A stretch of 64,000 nt of DNA from Verrucomicrobiaceae bacterium UBA7681 (GTDB lineage: Bacteria > Verrucomicrobiota > Verrucomicrobiia > Verrucomicrobiales > Verrucomicrobiaceae), in NCBI GenBank assembly GCA_002482965.1, contig DLGZ01000004.1, positions 135,144-199,143 of the forward strand, written 5' to 3'. The notes below the pieces were generated by a model. It was given only the letters and a program-made list of their open reading frames with translations. It had not been told where the DNA came from and made no database searches. The position numbers and the translations under genes are program-made. Every line of letters begins with the position of its first letter. Positions within the stretch are counted from its first letter, which is position 1. Shown in pieces: positions 43,455-50,618 of this stretch.

Positions 43455-43736
43455 ATGGTCAATGTTATTGTCATCCTCGAGATCGATCCGCTGAAGATCG
43501 ATGAGTTCCTCGCTGTCATCCTCGAAAACGCCGCCGCTTCGCGTTTGGAGCCAGGTTGCCTCCGCTTTGAAGTCAGCCGCGACAATGAGCAGTCGAATCT
43601 CTTCGCCCTCAGCGAGAGCTACGTCGATCAGGCTGCTTTTGATCTGCACTACACGACGCCGCATGTCGCCAAATGGCGCGCGAGCGGTCCTGGCTTTGTG
43701 CTCAAGCGCTGGGCGGTCAAAGGCCCGGTCTATTAA
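43455..43736 (+). CDS. antibiotic biosynthesis monooxygenase (ABM) domain protein
   Basis: A 93-aa single ABM-domain protein, counted from the ATG at 43455 which starts the first strand (MVNVIVILEIDPLKIDEFLA). Motifs are EPGCLRFEVSRD and LSESYVDQAAFDLHYTTPHV, the typical dimeric ferredoxin-like fold seen in YgiN-type quinol monooxygenases and heme-degrading enzymes. The substrate cannot be told from sequence. The eleven-codon upstream extension lacks similarity. Confidence 0.9.
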   Translation: MVNVIVILEIDPLKIDEFLAVILENAAASRLEPGCLRFEVSRDNEQSNLFALSESYVDQAAFDLHYTTPHVAKWRASGPGFVLKRWAVKGPVY

Positions 43737-43812
43737 CGAGGTCTTGAAGGATCAGGCAGTGCCGAGGCACATTCGCCGTCACAGATGCCCTGCAAAAGGC
43801 TAGCAGTGCGCG

Positions 43813-44277
43813 ATGAAACGCGCTGTTATTGTTCTATGTCTTTGCCTGGGTCTGATTTGCCTCGTGGCTTGCACCCATAAGACTGATCCTGAGCATCCTT
43901 TTGAAGCTGTGGCGGGTTACGGGTACTTCATGCAGTACGTCAAACCGATCCTCGAAACTCACTGCCTGGCCTGCCATCGCGGCAGCCATCCTCCTGCAGG
44001 ACTGACACTGGTCCAGCGCAGCGGCCTGTATGCTCCGCGGAGGTATGGACGTGCGTTTGTCGTCCCTGGAGATCCCAGCGCCAGCAGGCTGCTTACGGCT
44101 GTGGCAGAGGGTGGCAACCATCCAGGGATTTACCATGGCGGTTCCATGCTCGCCGGGTCGGAGGTGGACATCCTGTATGAATGGATCGAGGACGGTGCCT
44201 ACTGGCCGGACAATCCTTCCGGTTTTTTGCAGCCCGGGGTGTTTGTTCCACGCAAAAAGGGGCTGCTGGAGCGCTGA
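43813..44277 (+). CDS. c-type cytochrome lipoprotein (planctomycete-type)
   Basis: A 154-aa protein with a lipoprotein signal (LGLICLVAC, Cys at about 20), so it is membrane-anchored outside the cytoplasm. The heme-binding motif CLACH lies in VKPILETHCLACHRGSHPPAG, and a later Met in GGSMLAGSEVDILYEWIEDG could be the second ligand. The pattern matches the small planctomycete cytochrome C (PSCyt1) modules that are normally fused to DUF1549/DUF1553, here free-standing. A role in electron transfer is inferred. It is the last plus-strand gene before a convergent methyltransferase. Confidence 0.85.
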   Translation: MKRAVIVLCLCLGLICLVACTHKTDPEHPFEAVAGYGYFMQYVKPILETHCLACHRGSHPPAGLTLVQRSGLYAPRRYGRAFVVPGDPSASRLLTAVAEGGNHPGIYHGGSMLAGSEVDILYEWIEDGAYWPDNPSGFLQPGVFVPRKKGLLER

Positions 44278-44296
44278 GGCGGGGCGGCGGGGCGGC

Positions 44297-45304
44297 TTAC
44301 TTGATGCCGATCACCATCGAGTCCGGGCCTATCAAGTGCTCCACGCGGCAGTGGGTAAATCCGGCTTCCTGCATCCAGCCGATGCAGTCCGCGCCGGTGT
44401 AATCAAATCCGCCGGGGGTTTCGATCAGCATGTTCAGGCTCATGAGCAGGCCGAAGGCGTTCTCCTTGCGCGCATCATCGATGATCGAGTCATAGACCAC
44501 CACGGCACCACCCTTTGGCAGTGCGGCGTAGGCTTTGCGCAGGAGCATGCACTTGGTTTCTAAATCCCAGTCATGCAGGATGTGGCCGAAGAGCAGCACG
44601 TCTGCTTTGGGCAGATCATCCGTGAAAAAGCTGCCGCCGGTGAAGCTCACCCGTGCATCCAGTCCGTTCGCGGCGATGTACTCTTCGAAGATGGGGCCTA
44701 CTTCAGGCAGATCAAAACCGATGCCTTGCAGATGCGGCTGTGCCAGTGTGATTTGAGTCACCAGATCTCCCTGCGCGGTGCCGATGTCTGCACAGCTCCG
44801 ATACTCCGCCCACGGAAACTTCTGAGCGATTGCCATGTTGGCACCACGACTCACGCCTGACATCGCACGCAGGAACTCGCGCAGCTTGGCCGGGTCCGCG
44901 TAGAGCGCGGCGAATGGATCATGCCCGCCTTTGGATTCGTTTTGTGATTCGCCTGTGCGCAGTGCTGTCGTCAGGCTGCCCCAGAATGGGTAAAGGCGAT
45001 GGTTCGCCATCTCCAAGATACCGCCGATGTAGGAGGGCTTGGACTTGTCTAGAAACAGTTCAGTTTCGGGCGTGTTGCGGTAGATGCCGTCGTCGTCGCG
45101 CAGGATAAAACCCAGCGACACCAGCGCATCGAGAAAATCACGTGCGCCACGGGGATGGAGGCCCATGCGGCCTTGGATCGTCGAGAGATCGCCTGGATGC
45201 TTCGCGAGTTCGGTGAAGATTTCCATTTCCACGGCGCTGAGCAGCGTCTTGGAGCTCCAAAAGGCGAGACCGGTTTGAAGGATGTGATCGGGTGTCAGAT
45301 TCAT
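44297..45304 (-). CDS. SAM-dependent O-methyltransferase
   Basis: A 335-aa methyltransferase of the dimeric acetylserotonin/CrtF-like O-methyltransferase group, counted from the ATG at 45304. The N-terminal winged-helix dimerisation region (about 10-110) includes TLLSAVEMEIFTELAKHPGD and LHPRGARDFLDALVSLGFI. The catalytic domain has CADIGTAQGDLVTQI (SAM loop), GIGFDLPEVGPIFEEY, LLFGHILHDWDLE (with the HDW catalytic His) and GGAVVVYDSIIDD. Such enzymes methylate hydroxyls of polyketides, phenazines, carotenoids or quinone-like compounds. No biosynthetic cluster surrounds it. Confidence 0.88.
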   Translation of the reverse strand: MNLTPDHILQTGLAFWSSKTLLSAVEMEIFTELAKHPGDLSTIQGRMGLHPRGARDFLDALVSLGFILRDDDGIYRNTPETELFLDKSKPSYIGGILEMANHRLYPFWGSLTTALRTGESQNESKGGHDPFAALYADPAKLREFLRAMSGVSRGANMAIAQKFPWAEYRSCADIGTAQGDLVTQITLAQPHLQGIGFDLPEVGPIFEEYIAANGLDARVSFTGGSFFTDDLPKADVLLFGHILHDWDLETKCMLLRKAYAALPKGGAVVVYDSIIDDARKENAFGLLMSLNMLIETPGGFDYTGADCIGWMQEAGFTHCRVEHLIGPDSMVIGIK

Positions 45305-45446
45305 GGCTTTGATGAGTTCGGTCGATTGTGGCAGACGGAGCAGAATCGTCATCAACATTTTGCCGGGTTAGGGCCGTTGGTGAGGTTTACAAAAATGCGG
45401 CAAATTATTCATCGCGTTCTTGGGAGTGGCTCCCTATCCTCCGCCC

Positions 45447-46058
45447 ATGAAATCTCTCTTGGTTGTCCTTGGTGTTGTTGCTGTCATCGGCCTGACCGTC
45501 ATGGCCGGTTACAACGGTCTTGTTTCGGGCAATCAGGCCGTCGAGGCGCAATGGGCGCAGGTGCAGAATGTGTATCAGCGCCGAGCCGATCTGATCCCGA
45601 ACTTGGTGAAGACGGTGGAAGGCGCGGCGAACTTTGAAAAAAGCACCCTCACGGAGATCACCGAGGCTCGCGCATCTGTCGGCAAGGTTCAGCCCAGCGC
45701 TGCCCCGTCTGATCCGGCGCAGTTTGAAGCGTTCGAAAAGGCTCAAGGTGCTCTTGGTGGAGCGTTGAGTCGTCTGCTCGTGGTGGTGGAGCGTTATCCC
45801 GACCTCAAGGCGAATGCGGGTTTCATGGCTCTGCAATCCCAGCTGGAAGGCACCGAGAACCGCATCTCTGTCGAACGCGGGCGCTTCAACGAAGTGGTGC
45901 AGAGCTTCAATACGAAAATCAAAAGCATCCCTGCGGTGTTTTATGCCTCTGCGCTCGGCTTCAAGGAGCGACCCTACTTTCAGGCGAAACCGGGTGCTGA
46001 AGAACCGCCCAAAGTGGATTTTAACTTTGGTGGCGGCGCCGCCACCAAACAGCCGTGA
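45447..46058 (+). CDS. lemA: LemA family protein
   Basis: A 203-aa LemA-family protein from the ATG at 45447. An N-terminal membrane helix (SLLVVLGVVAVIGLTVMAGY) is followed by YNGLVSGNQAVEAQWAQVQN, YQRRADLIPNLVKTVEGAA and the helical bundle containing YPDLKANAGFMALQSQLEGTENRI. LemA proteins are exposed helical bundles of unclear function, usually paired with TPM-domain proteins. Its stop overlaps the GTG start of the TPM gene (GTGA), so the two are coupled. Confidence 0.95.
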   Translation: MKSLLVVLGVVAVIGLTVMAGYNGLVSGNQAVEAQWAQVQNVYQRRADLIPNLVKTVEGAANFEKSTLTEITEARASVGKVQPSAAPSDPAQFEAFEKAQGALGGALSRLLVVVERYPDLKANAGFMALQSQLEGTENRISVERGRFNEVVQSFNTKIKSIPAVFYASALGFKERPYFQAKPGAEEPPKVDFNFGGGAATKQP

Positions 46059-46876
46059 GTGTGCGTACCTCATCGTGGCTCGGCATGCTGCGGCTGGTGT
46101 CCGTCATGCTGGCGCTTGCCGTCACGGCAGCACTTGCCGCTGAACAGCTGCCGGAAAAGCCCGCGCGATTTTTCAATGACTACACGGGTGTCGTGGACCG
46201 TGACATGGGAGACAGCTTGAACGAGAGACTGGCGAAATATGAGCGTGAAAGCTCGAATCAACTGCTGGTGGTCTTCTATTCCCGGATGCTCACAGACTCG
46301 AGTATCGAGGACTACTGCACACGTGCTTTTGAAAAATGGGGTGTTGGCCGTGCGGATCGTGACAATGGCGCGGTGCTGTTCGTCTTCACGGAACTGCACA
46401 AGATGCGCATTCAGACCGGCTACGGTCTGGAGGCCAGCCTGACCGATGCGGAGTGTTTTCGTATCATCGAAGGCATGCAGTCATTTTTTCGCGCAGGAAA
46501 CTTTACGGGCGGTGCCAGCTTCGCTGTCTCCGCGATGATTGAGGCGACGGTGGGCGAGTACCAAGGATCTGGCAGAACGCTGGCGGAATCCCAAGGGGAT
46601 CCACAGTTTTGGGTGACGATCATTTTCATGACCTCCATGCTGTTCATCATTGGTCTTCATTTTTATTATAAACTTCGGGGCGACCAACTCTATGACTCGA
46701 AGGGGCGGCGCCGTGCGCGAGCTGGCGAGCCGTGGTATAACAGGAGCTGGAGCAGGAGTTGGAACAGCAGCGGTGGCTGGGGCGGAGGAAGTGGCGGAGG
46801 TGGAAGCGGCGGCGGTTCCACGTTTTCCGGGGGTGGCGGCAGCACCGGCGGAGGCGGTGCCAGTGGAGGATGGTAA
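46055..46876 (+). CDS. TPM-domain membrane protein with Gly/Ser-rich tail
   Basis: A 273-aa protein starting at GTG 46055, four bases overlapping lemA. After a signal peptide (LRLVSVMLALAVTAALAAEQ) the TPM domain shows FFNDYTGVVDRDMGDSLNERL, NQLLVVFYSRML and NGAVLFVFTELHKMRIQTGYGLE. A membrane helix (VTIIFMTSMLFIIGLHFYY, about 190-208) and a Gly/Ser/Trp-rich tail (GGGSTFSGGGGSTGGGG) end it, the typical YgcG-like layout. It works with LemA in many genomes, proposed for envelope maintenance. The tail has the low-complexity pattern of this family, not an assembly problem. Confidence 0.94.
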   Translation: MSVRTSSWLGMLRLVSVMLALAVTAALAAEQLPEKPARFFNDYTGVVDRDMGDSLNERLAKYERESSNQLLVVFYSRMLTDSSIEDYCTRAFEKWGVGRADRDNGAVLFVFTELHKMRIQTGYGLEASLTDAECFRIIEGMQSFFRAGNFTGGASFAVSAMIEATVGEYQGSGRTLAESQGDPQFWVTIIFMTSMLFIIGLHFYYKLRGDQLYDSKGRRRARAGEPWYNRSWSRSWNSSGGWGGGSGGGGSGGGSTFSGGGGSTGGGGASGGW

Positions 46877-46878
46877 TC

Positions 46879-47313
46879 ATGAACGCAGACCAATTCATCG
46901 CCACGATTGTGGATGAGCAGGTGATCCGGGCGATCCAATTTGCCGAAGCGCGAACCAGCGGAGAACTGCGCGTGTTTGTGACGGACAAGCTCGTCGAGGA
47001 TCCGATGGCGGAGGCATGGAAAACCTTCGCCGGTTTGAACATGCAGGACACCGCGCATCGAAACGCCGTTCTCATCTTCGTGGCCCCCAAGGCGCGCAAG
47101 TTTGCGATTGTGGCCGATGAGGGCATCCATCACTTCTGCAAGGAGGCATTCTGGAGCCAGCTCGCCCAGCAGTTGTCCGAAGGGTTCAAGGCGGGCGATT
47201 ACACGGGCGCGCTGGTGCGTGTGATTGAAGAGATTGGTCGGGCGCTTGCAGCGCATTATCCCCGCTTGAAAGGCGATGTGAACGAACTGCCGGATGAGGT
47301 GATGCGGGATTGA
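46879..47313 (+). CDS. small TPM-domain protein
   Basis: A 144-aa soluble protein two bases after the previous stop. It is a bare TPM domain: VIRAIQFAEARTSGELRVFV, MAEAWKTFAGLNMQDTAHRNAVLIFVAPKARKFAIVADEGI and a C-terminal helix. No signal peptide or membrane segment, so it would act in the cytoplasm. It completes a lemA-TPM-TPM operon, an arrangement known from other genomes. The upstream in-frame extension is the shadow of the Gly-rich tail and is not counted. Confidence 0.92.
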   Translation: MNADQFIATIVDEQVIRAIQFAEARTSGELRVFVTDKLVEDPMAEAWKTFAGLNMQDTAHRNAVLIFVAPKARKFAIVADEGIHHFCKEAFWSQLAQQLSEGFKAGDYTGALVRVIEEIGRALAAHYPRLKGDVNELPDEVMRD

Positions 47314-47509
47314 GGCGGGCGTGGGATGACCGGCCTGCGAGGTATCAGCGGCTCCCGCATTCGAAGGAGTTTTGGCACGCGTGAGTCACACTGGCCGTCG
47401 AAAGCGGTAGCTGCGCTCGTGCCTCGCTGCGCAACCGCAGTCCATATGGGGGCATCCTCGGCTCGAACTGGAAATGAGTTTGCGAAGAGCTATCGAATGA
47501 TGACTGGAA

Positions 47510-47962
47510 TTATAGGTCCTCAACTGAGAATGGTTGTGGATCGTTGGTATCGAGCACGGCTTTCATTTCATCAACCAGTGGTCTGAGGAGGCTGATCAAG
47601 GGTTCCAATGCGTCCGCCAATTCACTGTCGGCAGTGTCCCAACCCAGATAAAATGAGGCACCCTGCACCTGGGATTCAAGGCCGCGATGGTGCTCCTCGT
47701 TGTCGCAATTGCGCACGCCTGGATTGAGTGGAATCCTCAGTGCTCCGAAGGTGTCTTCAATCTGTGTGGCAAGGGGGGGAGCCAGATCATGCTCATACCA
47801 GATAGTGATAGGCTGCTCCGGCCTGTCCCGGGTGTAAAAGAAAATCCAACGATCGCTGTCTTCGAGCCTGGCAAACACATGAAAGCGACGCCCACCCTCA
47901 GTTTGAGCGAAACTCTCGCTGTAAATAAAAAGAGCGGTGTGGGGAATGGAAGGAGGAGTCAT
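47510..47962 (-). CDS. hypothetical cytoplasmic protein
   Basis: A 150-aa protein I do not recognise. No signal peptide or membrane helix. It has an alternating beta pattern in the first half (HTALFIYSESFAQ, RRFHVFARLEDSDRWIFFYT) and an acidic helical end (DALEPLISLLRPLVDEMKAV). The gene has normal codon use for the window. It is 71 bases downstream of the TolC gene on the same strand and convergent with the lemA operon. The roughly 200 bases between 47314 and 47509 hold no evident gene, only an imperfect hairpin near 47403-47432. Confidence 0.5.
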   Translation of the reverse strand: MTPPSIPHTALFIYSESFAQTEGGRRFHVFARLEDSDRWIFFYTRDRPEQPITIWYEHDLAPPLATQIEDTFGALRIPLNPGVRNCDNEEHHRGLESQVQGASFYLGWDTADSELADALEPLISLLRPLVDEMKAVLDTNDPQPFSVEDL

Positions 47963-48024
47963 GCGGGCGAGTTTGCGGCAGACAGAAGGTGGTGCAACTG
48001 GAACCCAGCGGCATCAGAGGAAGG

Positions 48025-48043
48025 GGGGAAACCCTATTTCCCC
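48025..48043 (-). terminator. possible weak terminator overlapping the tolC-like stop codon
   Basis: GGGGAAA (48025-48031) and TTTCCCC (48037-48043) form a 7-bp stem with a 5-base loop, and the TAG stop of the TolC gene lies inside it. The minus-strand downstream bases are C-rich rather than a U-run, so termination would be weak. Confidence 0.35.
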
Positions 48044-49596
48044 ACGGCACGCTTCAGCGCGTGCTGAGCTTTGTTGAAATCTGTCACTGCCATGACGCGG
48101 CTCTGGCGTGCGCGGGTGAGTTCTTCGCGTGCGAGGAGGTATTCGAGCACGACGCCCACCTGGCTTGCCTGGCGTTCTTTGGCCAGCTTGGTCATCTCTT
48201 CGGCTGCATCCACGGCTTCGTCGTTGATCTTGATCTGGTCGTTGGCGGACTGTGAACGTGTGGCGGCTTCGACGACTTCGCGACCGACGGCGGCTTTGAC
48301 CTGGCTGGTTTGCAGCGAGGCGCTTTCTTCACGGGCGTTTGCCAGATTTTGGCGCTGACGGTCAAACAGACCGCCGGGGCCGATCTTCCAGCCAACTCCG
48401 AGGTAGTAGTCCTGCTGGCTGCCAAAGTTGCCCCATTGATTGCCCACGTTGGTGCCGCCGCCCAATCCGCCGGTGGTGTAGCCCGCCTGCACACTCGGAA
48501 TCAGGGGCGCGACATGGGCGCGATCTCTTTCGGCATCCATCGAGCTGTGAATGGCCTGCGAGGCGTGAATCTCCGGGCGATGCTGCTGCGCGAGCGAGAT
48601 CATGGTGGCGACCCCCTTGCCTGACATCATTTTGACGGGAACGAGATCTGACTTCGCAGGACGCAGGACGGCATCGGGCGTGAGGCGGAGGATTTCAGCG
48701 AGGCGTGCGACAGCGAGATCTCGCTGCTCTTCGCCCTGGCGAATGGCCAGCTTGGCGCGGCTGATCTGCGATTTGACGCGCAGCAGGTCGGCGCGGAAGG
48801 CGGTGCCTGCGGTGACGGCACCATCAAGCTGTTTGCCATAGTCCTGAGTGAGCTGCAGGTCGTCATCGATGATGGTGAGCATGGCCTCGGCGGCGAGGAG
48901 GTCGTAGTAACGCTCCACTGATTGCGTCACGATGTCGATGCGTGCTTTTTCGGCGAGATGCTCTGCGGCGAGCGCACGCTGCTTGGCGGCGAGTGCGGAA
49001 TAATAGATGTCGCCGGGAGACCAGTCGATCATGACGCCGGTGCCGACGCTGTACTGCTGCTTGTTCGCGTTGAAGACATTGCCTGCAATGTCCTGCAAGC
49101 GGCCTTCATGGCCGCGATAACCTGCGCCGAGGCTCAAGGACGGCCAGAAGCGCTGCCAGGCCTGTTTGGATTCTGCTGTCGCTTCATCATGCTTGGCGCG
49201 TGCGAGCTGGATCTCGTCGTTGTTGGCACCGGCGAGGCGCATGACGGTGCGAAGGTCCACGAAGGCGGGATCGGCGGCGTTGGCAAGCGTCGTAATGAGC
49301 AGAAGTGCAGCGACGGATTTTATGAAAAAATGAGTGAGAGCATTGCGAAAGAGAACGAAGCCTGCCCACAGTGCGAGTACAGTTCCAAAGGCTGCAAATG
49401 CGTAAGTAACTGGCTCTCGAACCACGCTTTCCAAAAAGGTAAAAATGGGGCTGTTGGAACCAGTGCCAAGCATGAGAGCCGGATGATGTGAAGTATAAGA
49501 CTGGTAGCTGATGATCCAGGCTAAGGCGGTGGCCAGCAACAATAGCGATGCCCTGTTTCGTTTCTTCAGATGCGAAAGGTGTTGGTCCTCTGACAT
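48034..49596 (-). CDS. TolC family outer membrane efflux protein with unusual N-terminal extension
   Basis: A 520-aa protein, third gene of an RND efflux operon (21 bases after the adaptor). Residues about 105-520 are a TolC-like channel: ELQLARAKHDEA-type helices, RIDIVTQSVERYYDLLAAEA, FRADLLRVKSQISRAKLAIRQGEEQRD and REELTRARQSRVMAVTDFNKAQHALKRA. A signal-peptide-like stretch (KSVAALLLITTLANA) occurs only at about residue 95. It is preceded by about 90 extra residues with two hydrophobic helices. Either this is a genuine membrane extension or a frameshift at the T6 run near 49325-49330 hides a normal start. The outer-membrane role is family knowledge. Confidence 0.85.
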   Translation of the reverse strand: MSEDQHLSHLKKRNRASLLLLATALAWIISYQSYTSHHPALMLGTGSNSPIFTFLESVVREPVTYAFAAFGTVLALWAGFVLFRNALTHFFIKSVAALLLITTLANAADPAFVDLRTVMRLAGANNDEIQLARAKHDEATAESKQAWQRFWPSLSLGAGYRGHEGRLQDIAGNVFNANKQQYSVGTGVMIDWSPGDIYYSALAAKQRALAAEHLAEKARIDIVTQSVERYYDLLAAEAMLTIIDDDLQLTQDYGKQLDGAVTAGTAFRADLLRVKSQISRAKLAIRQGEEQRDLAVARLAEILRLTPDAVLRPAKSDLVPVKMMSGKGVATMISLAQQHRPEIHASQAIHSSMDAERDRAHVAPLIPSVQAGYTTGGLGGGTNVGNQWGNFGSQQDYYLGVGWKIGPGGLFDRQRQNLANAREESASLQTSQVKAAVGREVVEAATRSQSANDQIKINDEAVDAAEEMTKLAKERQASQVGVVLEYLLAREELTRARQSRVMAVTDFNKAQHALKRAVGK

Positions 49597-49617
49597 AATG
49601 CTCGTGCTTTGTATGGT

Positions 49618-50610
49618 TTAGGGAGTCTTGATATTGACCGGCTGCTTGTCGGTTGGCAGCGTGGTTCCGGGCAGCAAGATCACGTCATCGGCTTTGAGTT
49701 CGGGAATCTCGACATTTGTGCCGTCATTGAAGCCGGGCTTCACGGCGGTCTTGATGGCTTTGCCATCCACGTGCTTGAAGACAAAGGCATTGGTCTTTTC
49801 CATCATGAGTCCAGCGACGGGGATGATCGTGGCTTTGTTGTGCTGCTCGACGGCGATGCGTGCGGTGGCAAACATGCCAGGGCGGAGTTTGCCCTCGTCG
49901 TTTTTGATGTCGGCCTCGATGAGCATGGTGCGCGTGGCGGGATCAAGGGTGCCGGTGAGGCGGGAGAGTGTGCCTTTGTAAACGGCTCCGCCGAGGGCAT
50001 CGACTTTTGCCTCGACCTGCTGGCCGACTTTGAGCAAGGAGGTTTCGATTTCGATGACGGGCACCTGCAGGCGCAGCGTGCTGACATCGGTGAGTTGCAG
50101 CAAGGTGTCGCCACCTGCCGCTGCGAAGGCGCCGGGATCGACGCGGCGGTCAGTGATGGTGCCAGGGAAGGGGGCGGAGATTTGGGCAAATTGAAGCAAT
50201 GCGTTGGCGCGCTCCATGCCGGCCTTGGCGATGGCGAGTTTGGCCTCGGCATCATCGACGGACTGTGGCAGGATAAGGTCGGGTGATTTGGAGCGGGCTT
50301 CGTGCAGGCGTTTTACGGCGATGTCGGCGGCGGCGATCTCAGCACGGTGACCGATGAGATCGGCTTCGAGTTCCGGCACGGAGATTTCGATGAGCTTCTG
50401 CCCGGCTGTGACGAGGTCTCCCTTGTCCACGGTGATCTTCTGAATGTAACCGGCCACACGTGCCTTCAAGTCCACCTGCTGCCAGGGCGCGAAACTCGCG
50501 GGCAGGCTGATCCAGCGATGGATGGTGCCTGTTTGCGGCTTGGTGGCGGGGAGTTCGAGCGCGCTGGCGAAGGTGCTGAGACTGAGGAGAAGGAACAGGT
50601 GCTTGGTCAT
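49618..50610 (-). CDS. RND efflux periplasmic adaptor (HlyD/MFP family)
   Basis: A 330-aa membrane fusion protein. A signal peptide (LFLLLSLSTFASALE) is followed by a lipoyl/barrel-sandwich half (VDLKARVAGYIQKITVDKGDLVTAGQKLIEI), an alpha hairpin (EADLIGHRAEIAAADIAVKRLHEARS), the returning lipoyl half (APFPGTITDRRVDPGAFAAAGGDTLLQL) and the beta-barrel with RPGMFATARIAVEQ. It bridges the inner-membrane pump and TolC. It begins 8 bases after the pump gene and is followed after 21 bases by the tolC-like gene. Confidence 0.93.
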   Translation of the reverse strand: MTKHLFLLLSLSTFASALELPATKPQTGTIHRWISLPASFAPWQQVDLKARVAGYIQKITVDKGDLVTAGQKLIEISVPELEADLIGHRAEIAAADIAVKRLHEARSKSPDLILPQSVDDAEAKLAIAKAGMERANALLQFAQISAPFPGTITDRRVDPGAFAAAGGDTLLQLTDVSTLRLQVPVIEIETSLLKVGQQVEAKVDALGGAVYKGTLSRLTGTLDPATRTMLIEADIKNDEGKLRPGMFATARIAVEQHNKATIIPVAGLMMEKTNAFVFKHVDGKAIKTAVKPGFNDGTNVEIPELKADDVILLPGTTLPTDKQPVNIKTP

Positions 50611-50618
50611 GGCGGAAA

